A DNA stretch of 64,000 nt, taken from positions 1,085,289 through 1,149,288 of the forward strand of contig JBKEEO010000002.1 in the NCBI GenBank assembly GCA_047777415.1, in the 5' to 3' direction. The first letter of the stretch is position 1. The number at the start of each line of letters is the position of its first letter. The notes beneath the pieces are model-generated. The model worked only from the letters and a program-made list of their open reading frames with translations. It did no database searches and was not told the DNA's origin. Origin of the DNA: Caproicibacter sp047777415. Its GTDB lineage: Bacteria > Bacillota > Clostridia > Oscillospirales > Acutalibacteraceae. A program made the translations under genes and the position numbers. Positions 51,442 to 60,821 of the stretch are shown here, in pieces.

Positions 51442-52512
51442 TCACTCTATCCCTGCGATGCTGTTCCACTGCACGTCGCTTCCCGCAACGGATTCTGTTG
51501 ATTCTGTGGATGCGGTTTTACTGCCTGTTGCGTTGGGCAGCGTTCCGGCATCTTTTTCGTCCATGATGTTTTTAAAATTCACTACCAATTTGTTTAAGTA
51601 CAGCCCGTTTTTCCAGGTATGCACATCGCTGTCAATATAGAATAATCCGTACAGACCGGTATATGGCTCGTGCACCACAACCGTACCGCCCGTCACGTTG
51701 GCAATGTTGCCAAGATTATTGAGCGTGATTTTCTGTTCCACTCCGTTATCGTCCAGCAGCTTTTGTGCCTTTGCGGCGGTATCTTCGTTTTCGGACTGTT
51801 TTAAGTAACTTTGCATGACACCGTACAACCGGACAGCATCGGAATTTTTAACGGTTTTGATGAGTTTATCGTTCTTGTCGTAGATGGCCACCTGATTGAC
51901 CATATTTTCAATACTCTCGAACATCGTGGCATCCATCAAATTGGACCCGCCCTGAATGATAAGCGTGCTATCCGTAACCGTTTTCTCCACAACACAGAGT
52001 TTAGCTCCTCGAAACAGAATATGATATTTTTTTCCGTTCTTTTCCGATGCCAGCGTATACATCGTTTCTATGATGTTATAGAGTGACACACCTAAAAAAT
52101 TTCGGCTGAACGTTAAGCCTGTAGACGCAACCTCTCCGACTGTAAAGCCAAAATCAGCCGCCACACGTTTTGTGACGGCTTCCGGGGTCATGTTTGTAAA
52201 TTTATAAGACGCTTCATTTTTCTTTAAGTAAATCCCACGGTCATGGCATGTTATGTCAATAATACTGCTGTCCGTGCTTTTCGTTCGGAAGAACACCCAA
52301 CCCTCAAACAACTCCGTGCTGTCCTGATACAGCATTACAGCGTTCCCGAGTTCGCATTTTACAGCCGGGATATTTTCGTCCACAGGTGAAGACAACAAGC
52401 CGAATTCCAGGCTGCGTGCGCATTGCTGGTAATCTCCGGACCATGTGATGTATTGTGCCAACTGCGTAATATTTGTTGTGCCGTCGCTGTTTTTCACCAA
52501 TAATTTCAGCAT
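51442..52512 (-). CDS. XkdQ-like baseplate hub protein
   Basis: About 356 residues from the ATG at 52512, which follows AAAGGA and the stop of the previous gene. The segment MLKLLVKNSDGTTNITQLAQ and the GDYQQCARSLEFGLLSS stretch match the XkdQ / gpD-like hub family. Contacts the tail tube and the LysM protein. Confidence 0.88.
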   Translation of the reverse strand: MLKLLVKNSDGTTNITQLAQYITWSGDYQQCARSLEFGLLSSPVDENIPAVKCELGNAVMLYQDSTELFEGWVFFRTKSTDSSIIDITCHDRGIYLKKNEASYKFTNMTPEAVTKRVAADFGFTVGEVASTGLTFSRNFLGVSLYNIIETMYTLASEKNGKKYHILFRGAKLCVVEKTVTDSTLIIQGGSNLMDATMFESIENMVNQVAIYDKNDKLIKTVKNSDAVRLYGVMQSYLKQSENEDTAAKAQKLLDDNGVEQKITLNNLGNIANVTGGTVVVHEPYTGLYGLFYIDSDVHTWKNGLYLNKLVVNFKNIMDEKDAGTLPNATGSKTASTESTESVAGSDVQWNSIAGIE

Positions 52513-52513
52513 A

Positions 52514-53179
52514 TCACAGCTGTCCTTTCGGCGGAATTTTAATGGTGCTGCCTGCATAAATCAAATTGGGATTTTTAATTCCGTTATACGCCGCTAATTT
52601 GCTGTAATAGGAGGCGCTGCCATAATATTTTTTGCTGATTGCGCTTAAGGTATCGCCGGACTTTATTGTGTATGATTGCTCCGTGGTTGTAACCTTTCCG
52701 GATGATAAAGAACGGCTTAGATTGATGCTCTTTGAAGTGGTTTGTACCTGAACCGCTTTGAGTTCTTTTCGTTCATGCAGCGTCATGGTGACATAAACGT
52801 CATTGGTGCCGTCCTGTTCTCCGTAATCGATGCTTTCCATATAAACCGGCAGATTGATGGAAGTTCCCGATACCACATAGCGGAGATTCGCCCGATTGTC
52901 GATGTATTTTTGCCACAGGTCAATGTAATAGTATGGCTGCATGGTTTCTCTGAAATTGTTAAACGGATAATACTGCGCGGGCAGCATCAGTTCCAGCTTA
53001 ATAGTCGCCAGTGTCGGGTATCCGGCAATTGCCACGTCGCCCAGCGTGTGGATATTGATGGTTTCAATGTTGATTCCGTGGGACACCTGAAAGCTGGAAG
53101 GCGTCACCGGTAAAGTCATTTCCGAATTCATATCCTCATTTTTAATGATGACCAGTCGCTTCGTGCTCACATCAATCAC
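52514..53179 (-). CDS. LysM-domain tail protein (XkdP-like)
   Basis: 221 residues. N-terminal domain with LPVTPSSFQVSHGINIETIN and, at the C-terminus, a LysM domain (YTIKSGDTLSAISKKYYGSA to NPNLIYAGSTIKIP). Likely sits at the tail tip and binds peptidoglycan. The gene is preceded, after the tape measure, by a terminator-like hairpin. Confidence 0.92.
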   Translation of the reverse strand: MIDVSTKRLVIIKNEDMNSEMTLPVTPSSFQVSHGINIETINIHTLGDVAIAGYPTLATIKLELMLPAQYYPFNNFRETMQPYYYIDLWQKYIDNRANLRYVVSGTSINLPVYMESIDYGEQDGTNDVYVTMTLHERKELKAVQVQTTSKSINLSRSLSSGKVTTTEQSYTIKSGDTLSAISKKYYGSASYYSKLAAYNGIKNPNLIYAGSTIKIPPKGQL

Positions 53180-53189
53180 CGCCTTTCAG

Positions 53190-53221
53190 GTATAAAAAGA
53201 GCGGCCACAAAAAGTGGTCGC
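53190..53221 (-). terminator. Terminator-like hairpin inside the tail operon
   Basis: Minus strand: GCGACCAC pairs with GTGGCCGC around TTTTT, followed by TCTTTTTATA. It stands between the tape measure and the LysM gene. It would reduce transcription into the baseplate genes unless a phage antiterminator acts. Confidence 0.65.
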
Positions 53222-53238
53222 TGCGTATGAAAACCGCT

Positions 53239-55344
53239 TTAAGGTGTTACTGCATCGGCTTGCTTTATTTTTTGATACAAACGATTTGCGATTACATCGA
53301 GATCCGATTCCTTCCGGACAGTGACAGGGCCCGTAATCGTAACATTTACACCCCCGCTCTTTTGCGACCGTGCTTCGACCCCAGTCAACACTTTTTCATC
53401 CTCATGGAGCAGTGCGGGATAGTTATTGTATGGCACACGGTTTAATCCCGTGGCATACCCGCCCAATCCGATTTCTTTTTGATGTCCGGATAATCCTGTC
53501 GGAGTTTTTTCTCCGGAGCCGGAACCCCAGCCAAACAAAGAGGCCGGGTTTAGCCCATTTTTATATGCATTTTTTATAGCGTCTAATGTCCCTTCGGATA
53601 ATTTTTGGCCAAACTGGTATCCAGTGTCATAGTATGCTTTATTTAGCACGCTATCCGTTTGAATACTGTCAATCAGGTCTAAGTTACCCTGTAATTCCAG
53701 TTGATACCCTTCTGTTGATTTATACTCGTTGCCGGCTATGATTTTGGCTTTCATAATGTCGCGCGCGGCACGTTCTTCCGCTTCCTTTTCGCCTTTGGCT
53801 GCCTTAGCTATCGCGTCTTGATAATCTTTTGCCAGCTCTTCCAATTCCTTTTTATGGTCGTCACTAAAATCCCCGGTTATTTTACCTGTCGTTACACTGG
53901 TATACGCATCCGCTTCCAGCTGTAACTGCGTGTTTTGCAAATCGGCTTTAAATTTACCCTGCGCTTCGTAAGCCTTTTTTAATATTTCGCCAGTTTCTCC
54001 ACTTAACGTCTCAATTTGCGCCTGTATTCCATTTTTAGCTTCTTCGTTAAATCCTTCGCCAAAGGAAGCCAACAAATCGTTTTGCACATCTTCCAACGTG
54101 CTTTGCAACCCGGCATAAGTGCCGGACTGCAATTCCATGCTGTTTTTATTGGCTTCGCCCATTTTATCGGCTAGGATTTTAGCGGCTGCGGCACCGGGGA
54201 CAAGACCTTTTGACACCATTTCCTGTATGTCTGCTTTTGATTTTCCGGTCGCCTCCGATAAATAATCGAGAGCGGGGATATGGCGTTCCATCAACATATT
54301 TAAGTATTCAGCCGTAACTTTGCCCGTGGAATTCATACGGCCTAAAACAGTGGCAACCATATTCATGTCTTCCAGACTCATTCCGGTTGCCGAACCGGTG
54401 TCACCGATTTTGGTAAGCAGAGGAATGATTTCCTCCTGGCTGTACCCATAGTTCAGCAGCGTTTTGCTTAGATTCGTAAGCTGGTCATATTCAAACGGTG
54501 TTTTGTTGCCGAATTCGCGAATCGAGTCAAGGAATTCTGTTGCTTTATCTTTACTGCCCAGAATCGTGGTAAAAGAAATGACATCCTGCTCTCTTTGTGC
54601 CGCAATTGCACTGCCGCTTTCTAGGTTGCTGGTTTCTTCGTTTTTCACCGTATTGTATTGCTCTTGAACAGCGGACTTAAAATAATCGTCTTTCTTCTCA
54701 AAGTTCTGTGCCGCCGCGTTAATAGCGCCGGATGCCGCACCAACAGCTGCCCCGATCACAGTACCTACCGGTCCTGCGATGCTTCCCATTGCCGCTCCTG
54801 TTGTAACACCGCTTAGCACACTGCTGACAGCTGTTCCGGTTTCGTCATTAAAGGCCGATGAAATAAAGGTTTGCGCGGCACCGGAGAGGGAATCGCCTAG
54901 CATTTTGGTAATACCGGCGCTCGCTAATTTGGATAAAATTCCGGAACTGTCAAACCCTTTTGCAGAAGAGCCTCGGCTCGCCCGGTTGTCGGCTTTTTCC
55001 ACAGCATCGGTCATATTGAGAATGTCTTTTTCTGCCTGCCGCGCGTTTTGTGACACCAGATTCAGATTGCGCCTTGCATTCTCATAATTTGCCGCAGCCA
55101 TATCCCGCGCCATCTTGTCTGCGGCGTCTCCGGTCGCATTGTATTGCTTTTCCGCCGCTTTCAGGGCCTCTCTGGCTTTGGCTGTGTCAACTTTTAACTG
55201 ATATTTTGTTTTATTCAGCGCGTCCAGCTTTTGCATGGTGCTGACAAGATCCTTATTAAAGGATAGATTTGCCGTGCGCATCTTCGTAATTGCATCGGAG
55301 AAATTGTCTTTTGCGCTGATTGCAATACTGACATCCCGTGCCAT
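53239..55344 (-). CDS. Phage tail tape measure protein
   Basis: 701 residues. Long coiled N-terminus, a hydrophobic Gly/Ala-rich middle (GAAMGSIAGPVGTVIGAAVG), and a C-terminus with a conserved tail. The EFGNKTPFEYDQLTNLSKTL segment is a typical tape-measure domain. The length predicts a tail of roughly 100 nm by the usual 1.5 angstrom-per-residue rule, an estimate only. Its ATG overlaps the stop of the frameshift product upstream. Confidence 0.92.
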   Translation of the reverse strand: MARDVSIAISAKDNFSDAITKMRTANLSFNKDLVSTMQKLDALNKTKYQLKVDTAKAREALKAAEKQYNATGDAADKMARDMAAANYENARRNLNLVSQNARQAEKDILNMTDAVEKADNRASRGSSAKGFDSSGILSKLASAGITKMLGDSLSGAAQTFISSAFNDETGTAVSSVLSGVTTGAAMGSIAGPVGTVIGAAVGAASGAINAAAQNFEKKDDYFKSAVQEQYNTVKNEETSNLESGSAIAAQREQDVISFTTILGSKDKATEFLDSIREFGNKTPFEYDQLTNLSKTLLNYGYSQEEIIPLLTKIGDTGSATGMSLEDMNMVATVLGRMNSTGKVTAEYLNMLMERHIPALDYLSEATGKSKADIQEMVSKGLVPGAAAAKILADKMGEANKNSMELQSGTYAGLQSTLEDVQNDLLASFGEGFNEEAKNGIQAQIETLSGETGEILKKAYEAQGKFKADLQNTQLQLEADAYTSVTTGKITGDFSDDHKKELEELAKDYQDAIAKAAKGEKEAEERAARDIMKAKIIAGNEYKSTEGYQLELQGNLDLIDSIQTDSVLNKAYYDTGYQFGQKLSEGTLDAIKNAYKNGLNPASLFGWGSGSGEKTPTGLSGHQKEIGLGGYATGLNRVPYNNYPALLHEDEKVLTGVEARSQKSGGVNVTITGPVTVRKESDLDVIANRLYQKIKQADAVTP

Positions 55345-55489
55345 TAGGAACGCGCCTCCTTAAAATAATAATCAGTAAAAGTCAGTAAAAGGAGCTTTTC
55401 CCCCGCTGAAAGCTCATAATACTGGTGCGGCAAAATCCCGTATTTTGTAAACAAATAATAGAGGAAACCAATTTCCGGGTCATCCTCTA
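55344..55489 (-). CDS. Frameshift extension of the tail assembly chaperone
   Basis: There is no start codon, but a -1 shift at the run of nine A residues (minus strand, 55498-55490) at the end of the chaperone gene continues as KIEDDPEIGFLYYLFTKYGI and on through LSAGEKLLLLTFTDYYF, ending in TAA at 55346-55344. This matches the small downstream half found as a gpG-T-type fusion in contractile-tail phages. It lies exactly before the tape measure, as in lambda-like G/GT. Confidence 0.75.
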
Positions 55490-55873
55490 TTTTTTTTTAA
55501 GATTTTCAACTGCTTCAATGGTGCTGCCGCGGTATCCGCATAAGTCGGCCACCACATTGGATAAATCCTGTATTTCCCCGGGCAAGAGCATCTTTTTCAG
55601 CAGTTCTGCGGGTGTAACTGCATTGAATTTCTCCAATAAATCCTTGTTTTTCAGGTTTGGCGAAACCGTGGCAGCCAGCACAATAAAAACAGACAGTTCG
55701 TTGTCAAACCGGTGCTGCTCAATAATTTCATTCAGGCGATTATAAGACAACTGCCTGATTTTAAATACAACCGGCTTTCCGCAAATCTTGCTCAGCCGTT
55801 TGATTTTTACTTTCTTCTCCGTTGGAGATGGAATATCCATTTGTAACAGTAAATCCAGTGTATTATCTTCCAT
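55487..55873 (-). CDS. Phage tail assembly chaperone (XkdN-like)
   Basis: 128 residues. The LLQMDIPSPTEKKVKIKRLS start and the GKPVVFKIRQLSYNRLNEII middle match XkdN. It ends in a run of three lysine codons (nine A residues) at the site of a probable -1 frameshift to the next frame. Chaperone for tape-measure assembly. Confidence 0.88.
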   Translation of the reverse strand: MEDNTLDLLLQMDIPSPTEKKVKIKRLSKICGKPVVFKIRQLSYNRLNEIIEQHRFDNELSVFIVLAATVSPNLKNKDLLEKFNAVTPAELLKKMLLPGEIQDLSNVVADLCGYRGSTIEAVENLKKK

Positions 55874-55876
55874 TTT

Positions 55877-56308
55877 TTAATCCTCCGGCATCAAATCAAG
55901 GAATGTGTAATCGGTGTACGTAAACGGACATTCTACCTGACCAAGCTTTCCGCTTTCCCAGTCCGCCAGGGTCAAGTCGTCAAAAGAAACTCCGGTCGCA
56001 CTGATTCGTTCCGCGCCATATGTATCCGGGTCGTCCAGTTTTGAAATGAGGGTGAATCGCACGTCTTGACCATTTTTCAGCTTTTCGCCGATGAGCCTTG
56101 CCATTCGACTGCTGCACTTATACAGCTTTACGGTTCCGGTCAGTTCAATGCCGGTAATTTTATTGTCCACAGCCATCTTGCCGGGAATATACACCTTTTC
56201 TTTGGTCGGTTTGACCGCTAGCTTGCAGCCATAGCACTCGGACACAAGGTCACCATCCAGCCAGACCTGCCCAAACGTGCCGTTTGCCACTCTTTTTGCA
56301 CTATCCAT
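55877..56308 (-). CDS. Phage tail tube protein (XkdM-like)
   Basis: 143 residues. Opens RVANGTFGQVWLDGDLVSEC, then KEKVYIPGKMAVDNKITGIE and the GVSFDDLTLADWESGKLGQV motif of XkdM. Forms the inner tube within the sheath encoded just upstream. Confidence 0.92.
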   Translation of the reverse strand: MDSAKRVANGTFGQVWLDGDLVSECYGCKLAVKPTKEKVYIPGKMAVDNKITGIELTGTVKLYKCSSRMARLIGEKLKNGQDVRFTLISKLDDPDTYGAERISATGVSFDDLTLADWESGKLGQVECPFTYTDYTFLDLMPED

Positions 56309-56321
56309 GCTGTATCCCTCC

Positions 56322-57380
56322 TTAGATATTCAAATTTAGGGTAATGTCTTCCATGGCGTCCAATATGCTCACATATCCGGTAAGGAAAACCTTACTGCCG
56401 GTGTTTGCCTTGCGGATTTCCTGACTCGTCATCTTGGACACATCCGTTCCATTGGATTCCAGATAATTTTTAATCGCCGTTTCGTCGAAGTCCACTGAAT
56501 AATCGGACAGGATGTTTTCTGTAACCAGCGTGTCAAAATATCCGCGAATTGCTGTCAGCAGTAAACATTTGCTGTCATAGTTGTTCGGATATTTTCCGAT
56601 ATAGCTATCCTGCGCAGTCTTTCGGATGTCGCTTTGAATCATGTCCACAGCTTCCACGATTTTGATTTTCTTAAACGCCTCGCCTTTGTCCGATGTCGTG
56701 GTTTTCATGCTGTTGACACCGCGGCCGGTTTCCACTTTTTCGCCATCCCACAGCAGCACCAGCTGTCCGTCATCGATAGCGTTGTCGAGTTCTTCGTTAG
56801 TCAGCCGCTTGACATCCGAAACCTCCGGAAGGCTTGCGTAGGTACAGGAAATTGTCATGGGCGTTCCGGCAATCAATCCGGCAATACGGGAGCAATACTC
56901 CGACGTCGAATAGGTGTTGTTCCCGACTTTGATTTCATCACCGGTGAAGTTGATAATTCCCTCACTGTCTGCGGCCGTGTTCGGAAGCACCGCTTTATAC
57001 GTGTAATTATTTTGGCGCATGGACTTAATCCATGTTGCAATGGCGGCAGCTTCTTCCTCGGTACAGTCGGGTGGTCCCACAAGATAATCAAAGGTCTGTG
57101 TTGCCATAAAGTTCAGAGCATCGGTCAGGTCCGCTGCATCCGTAGGCAGCACATAGGCAATGACTTTCCGCGGCACATTTACATACCCTAAAAAAGCCTG
57201 TGCAATGTACGTCTTGTTTTCAGCACTCAAGTCTGACGGAATTTTTGTCGCGTCCGTTAAGGAAAGTTCACCGTTGTGGGTACTGTCCTTCAAAATCAAA
57301 GCCACTACACCTTTTGAACTTTGGTTAATAGATGCAGCGGCCGTGGTTGTAAATGCGATATTGATATTTGGCAATCCCAT
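56322..57380 (-). CDS. Phage tail sheath protein
   Basis: 352 residues. The GLPNINIAFTTTAAASINQS start and GVVALILKD fit the XkdK-type contractile sheath, with EETVENILSD-like insertion (TLVTENILSDYSVDFDETAI) and a C-terminal MEDITLNLNI strand used in sheath locking. It identifies a myovirus-type tail. Confidence 0.93.
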   Translation of the reverse strand: MGLPNINIAFTTTAAASINQSSKGVVALILKDSTHNGELSLTDATKIPSDLSAENKTYIAQAFLGYVNVPRKVIAYVLPTDAADLTDALNFMATQTFDYLVGPPDCTEEEAAAIATWIKSMRQNNYTYKAVLPNTAADSEGIINFTGDEIKVGNNTYSTSEYCSRIAGLIAGTPMTISCTYASLPEVSDVKRLTNEELDNAIDDGQLVLLWDGEKVETGRGVNSMKTTTSDKGEAFKKIKIVEAVDMIQSDIRKTAQDSYIGKYPNNYDSKCLLLTAIRGYFDTLVTENILSDYSVDFDETAIKNYLESNGTDVSKMTSQEIRKANTGSKVFLTGYVSILDAMEDITLNLNI

Positions 57381-57392
57381 ATAGATACCCCC

Positions 57393-57842
57393 TTATTTTG
57401 CTCTCAAATCGGTTTCCACTTCTTCTGCAAGTGGCACTGTTTCCTCTATTTCACCGCGGTCGTCAAAAAATTCAAATTGCAGGTCCACATAGGACCGGTC
57501 ATTGTCATAACCTGCCGTGTTTGCTTTCACTTTCAGAGAACGGTCTCCGACTTTCAGATATCCGCTGCGGAACAGATTCACAACAGCATCCTGCACATTC
57601 GTTAGTTCCATGCTGTCACTGTTGCCATATGCGTCCATTCCGATAAAGCAGGTAATAGAAAAATAAACGTTTACTTTTATCGTGCTGAAGTTGACGTCAT
57701 CCGTATCCCGACGAACCGTTTCCAGCCAAAAGCTGGGACGCTTAAAATCCTTTGGGCAACGGTTGATATAGACGGTTTCCGCCTGCAATTTTTCGACTAA
57801 CAATTGATTGATGGCATCTCGTATCTGCTCCGTTGTAATCAT
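57393..57842 (-). CDS. Phage tail terminator/neck protein
   Basis: 149 residues. Start MITTEQIRDAINQLLVEKLQ, then YINRCPKDFKRPSFWLETVR and NRSYVDLQFEFFDDRGE-like terminal part, matching the DUF6838/XkdJ-type tail terminator found just before the sheath. It overlaps the preceding gene by four bases. Confidence 0.75.
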   Translation of the reverse strand: MITTEQIRDAINQLLVEKLQAETVYINRCPKDFKRPSFWLETVRRDTDDVNFSTIKVNVYFSITCFIGMDAYGNSDSMELTNVQDAVVNLFRSGYLKVGDRSLKVKANTAGYDNDRSYVDLQFEFFDDRGEIEETVPLAEEVETDLRAK

Positions 57843-58300
57843 CCGCGCTCCAACCTTTCTGCTAATCGGTCGGCAAACTGCTCGGCTATTGCAATTGCTT
57901 TTGATTCCATCGCGGAGCGGGATGCCTCATAAAAATGCCGTCCTTCGACATATGGCACTTTTATGTTTGGCTTGTAATGCTTCGCGTTGCCGGATGGTTT
58001 GCGAATTTTGTGGCCGTTTTCCAGGTAGTTTGTAATTGCTCCCGGGCTGTTTGCTCCGGTGCTGCTGCCCGACGGGCGAACGGCGGCATATCCGCCGCCG
58101 CTGCCAACGTGTGGCTCCTGCCATGCTCTGATTTTTCCGCTGGCATCGTTTACAGAGGCGGCAATCTGTGAGTCAACCTCTTCTTTTGCAGCCTGTGCAA
58201 GTTCTTCGTGCAGTTCTCGCCGCATCTCAGGGATCTCATTTAACAGGTTGTTCAGTTCATCAGAAAACTTCTCGAGGTCGGAATTCTCTATACTCTGCAT
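57839..58300 (-). CDS. HK97 gp10-like head-tail protein
   Basis: 153 residues. MRRELHEELAQAAKEEVDSQ, then GGGYAAVRPSGSSTGANSPG and the NYLENGHKIRKPSG and VEGRHFYEASRSAME segments are typical of HK97-gp10/XkdI-type neck proteins. Helps complete the connector or begin the tail. Confidence 0.83.
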   Translation of the reverse strand: MQSIENSDLEKFSDELNNLLNEIPEMRRELHEELAQAAKEEVDSQIAASVNDASGKIRAWQEPHVGSGGGYAAVRPSGSSTGANSPGAITNYLENGHKIRKPSGNAKHYKPNIKVPYVEGRHFYEASRSAMESKAIAIAEQFADRLAERLERG

Positions 58301-58302
58301 GG

Positions 58303-58899
58303 CTATGCCTCCCTCGTGGCGGCAATCTCATACTCGTTTTTGAATTCATCGAGGTCGTGTACAATCTGAACGTTATAAATCGTCTGACCCACTTTGACCA
58401 AATCCCCAAGGGCCAATTCGATGGGTTTCGGCGTCACCAAAACATACTGCACGTTAACCTGTGACTGAGGATTCGATTTCTGAAATCCCATATACTTTTC
58501 CGTAAGGCAGGCAGGGAATGTGAGGACCGCCTGCGGCTCCGAATAGACAGGGCGATGTAAAGTCTCGTCCATGGTTTTTTCTGCTTTCATCAGCTGGCAG
58601 GTTTTCGGTTCTACCATGGCCGCCGTGACCTCATAATATAGGCGGTTTATCTCGGTAATGTCGGTCAAAAAGCAGAACTTTCCGTTCCATCGAAATGCGT
58701 TGTTTAACGTTATATCATGCTTCCAAGTAGTAAAAGTTACCGATTTTGCACCAACTCCAATTTGTGAAAACAGCGCTTTTTGTGGCTGAACTTCGGCTTT
58801 TGCAAAAATTGTGCCTTTTTCAGTCCAACTGTAAACCGTATCATTTTTTTGTAGTTCAAGCAGTGATATGATTTCTGTCATTTCTCCGGGGTCATTCAT
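58303..58899 (-). CDS. Phage head closure-type protein
   Basis: 198 residues. The ITLNNAFRWNGKFCFLTDIT stretch is the conserved core of head-closure/head-tail joining proteins (XkdH/HK97 gp7-type). It lies between gp6-like and gp10-like genes, as in that order. Overlaps the gp6-like gene by four bases. Confidence 0.8.
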   Translation of the reverse strand: MNDPGEMTEIISLLELQKNDTVYSWTEKGTIFAKAEVQPQKALFSQIGVGAKSVTFTTWKHDITLNNAFRWNGKFCFLTDITEINRLYYEVTAAMVEPKTCQLMKAEKTMDETLHRPVYSEPQAVLTFPACLTEKYMGFQKSNPQSQVNVQYVLVTPKPIELALGDLVKVGQTIYNVQIVHDLDEFKNEYEIAATREA

Positions 58900-59447
58900 A
58901 CCGGAATCACCCGGCCCTTGCCAAGCAATGCATAAAATGCTGCTGGAATTGGTTCATCTCCGCCACGGTGCATCCATGCCCATGTTGCGTACAGCAAGAT
59001 TGCCTGCTTTACTTTATCCGGCACGGTATCATAGCCTGCAGTATAAACAATTTGGAGACGCCAAAAGTCTGGCATATCGCCATCAGTCTTTAACACCAGC
59101 ATTGCAAGTCCTCCGTCATTGCGGACTTCAAATTGCTCCGTTACATCTTCCTCCGTACCATCCGGCAAAATTGCTGTAACGCTTTTTAGCTCGCGAAACG
59201 GAGGCCGTGGAAGGGTAACAGTGAGAGGAGCATCACTGTGCCAACGCTCCTCTCTGCCTACCGTCAATTGTAAAGTTTGTTCACAATATGCAACATTCTG
59301 ATATGCTTCCGCTTCCTCACGTCCGGCTTTCAGCATTACATTGACAATGGATTCCTGCTCTGCTGTAACCGGCAAACCATTTGCCCATTGTTTAAATTCA
59401 TCAAGACTTACCGGTTCTTTTACCGGCGGAGTTATTACCTTTACCAC
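58896..59447 (-). CDS. Phage head-tail connector protein (gp6-like)
   Basis: 183 residues from a GTG, with GGAGG upstream. KEPVSLDEFKQWANGLPVTA start, KAGREEAEAYQNVAYCEQTL, and the C-terminal VPDKVKQAILLYATWAWMHR helix are those of gp6-type connectors. It overlaps the small preceding gene by 47 bases. Confidence 0.9.
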   Translation of the reverse strand: MVKVITPPVKEPVSLDEFKQWANGLPVTAEQESIVNVMLKAGREEAEAYQNVAYCEQTLQLTVGREERWHSDAPLTVTLPRPPFRELKSVTAILPDGTEEDVTEQFEVRNDGGLAMLVLKTDGDMPDFWRLQIVYTAGYDTVPDKVKQAILLYATWAWMHRGGDEPIPAAFYALLGKGRVIPV

Positions 59448-59625
59448 CGGACTTGCCCTCCTCCACTTGCTCGACTTTAACCTCCTCCACTTGCGCAGCT
59501 TGAACTTCCTCCGCGTACCCAGCTTGAATCAAGTCTTTTGCTGTTTTATTATCGGCATCCACCGTTTCGCCGGCCGAATATGAAAATTTCAACCCTGCAC
59601 AGCATTTTAAAACTTTAATTCTCAT
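59401..59625 (-). CDS. Small phage head protein
   Basis: 74 residues. Opens MRIKVLKCCAGLKFSYSAGE, then the DNKTAKDLIQAGYAEEV segment. Similar short proteins lie directly after the capsid gene in many Firmicute phages and end in a Glu/Val-rich low-complexity tail (EEVKVEQVEEGKSGG). Perhaps a head-decoration or connector accessory. Confidence 0.68.
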   Translation of the reverse strand: MRIKVLKCCAGLKFSYSAGETVDADNKTAKDLIQAGYAEEVQAAQVEEVKVEQVEEGKSGGKGNNSAGKRTGKS

Positions 59626-60806
59626 GATTCACCTGCTTTCATCTGCAAAACCTTGACAGCTTCCTTAACAATCAGTCTACCGTCAGTGCGTTCGTTGCCC
59701 TTAAAGCCTACCTGTCCGTTTTCGGCGTAAAGCTGGTCGAGAACCTGCATCTGCATACCCAGGGTATCCTTGATGATATACTGGCTGAAATCACCAAACG
59801 CAATCGCCTTCGCCCCTGCTCCAACAGTAGGCATATAGTCCGATACAGCGACAGGGCGGCCGAGCAGTGTATTAGGCTGTGATGCAGTCAAGCCGGGCTG
59901 CCACATATAGTCCCCCGTCGTAGCGTTTTTCAGCTTCCGGATTACTTTTTCCATGCTGTCGCTCATCAGGAATGTAGCTTTTTGGCGATAACCGGGTTTT
60001 AGGCTGTAGAACAAATCCAGCAATTCATCGGCAGTAACAGCAGATGACGCAGCTGTTGTCACGCCTATCTCTGCATCAACAAGAACACCTTTTGGCTTAC
60101 CGTTGCCGTCACCGGTAAGGAATGCAGATTCTTCACCTTCCGCAAACGAACGGGCAAAGCTCGTGGAAATCAAGCCGGTTAAATCAAACTCGGAATCATG
60201 CAATAGTTCCTCGGAAACTTGAATGATTTTACCAAGTTTGTGGCTACCAATTGTCACAGTATCATATTTATCATCGACCTTCGGATATGCACCGTTTTCT
60301 CCAATCCATTCCGCCGCTCCGTAAGAAGACGCAAGCACAATTTTTCTGTCGGCTGTCAATGTAAGTGTGCTGGCCAAGCGACGCATTACAACCTGCTTTT
60401 CCAGCAATGCACGCACGGAGTTTTCCATCTCTTCCGGCATGACAAGCATTCCACCGCTGTCAGAACCGGTAGACATCACATTTTCAAGCAGTTTTCTTTC
60501 TTCACTGGTGAGAGAAGATTTCCCACCGCGCAATGCGTGAAAGAATGCGCTTTTGTACTCGTCGGTTGCGGTAATTTTCTGCTTTTGCACTTTATCCTCC
60601 GGTTGTGCTTTACTTTTTGCAGGCTCCGGAATTTGATTCAGCGTATCCTCGCGAGCCTGCTGCTTTTCTTCTGCTTTGATTTCTGCTTCCAATTTGTCGA
60701 TGTCGGCATCCATTTTGTTGTAAGCATCCATGTCGCCGGCATCCAGTTTTGCTCTTGCATCTTTGATCAAAGCCGCCATTTTCTGCTTTTTCTCAATTAA
60801 ATTCAT
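59622..60806 (-). CDS. Major capsid protein (HK97 fold)
   Basis: 394 residues. N-terminal coiled scaffolding domain (about 1-105) rich in Lys/Glu, then the HK97 capsid domain starting TSEERKLLENVMSTGSDSGG with the LVMPEEMENSVRALLEKQVV segment. The AEWIGENGAYPKVDDKYDTV and GLISTSFARSFAEGEESAFL pieces are hallmarks. The delta domain is likely removed by the adjacent protease. Confidence 0.95.
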   Translation of the reverse strand: MNLIEKKQKMAALIKDARAKLDAGDMDAYNKMDADIDKLEAEIKAEEKQQAREDTLNQIPEPAKSKAQPEDKVQKQKITATDEYKSAFFHALRGGKSSLTSEERKLLENVMSTGSDSGGMLVMPEEMENSVRALLEKQVVMRRLASTLTLTADRKIVLASSYGAAEWIGENGAYPKVDDKYDTVTIGSHKLGKIIQVSEELLHDSEFDLTGLISTSFARSFAEGEESAFLTGDGNGKPKGVLVDAEIGVTTAASSAVTADELLDLFYSLKPGYRQKATFLMSDSMEKVIRKLKNATTGDYMWQPGLTASQPNTLLGRPVAVSDYMPTVGAGAKAIAFGDFSQYIIKDTLGMQMQVLDQLYAENGQVGFKGNERTDGRLIVKEAVKVLQMKAGES

Positions 60807-60821
60807 GTCAATCCCTCTTTC

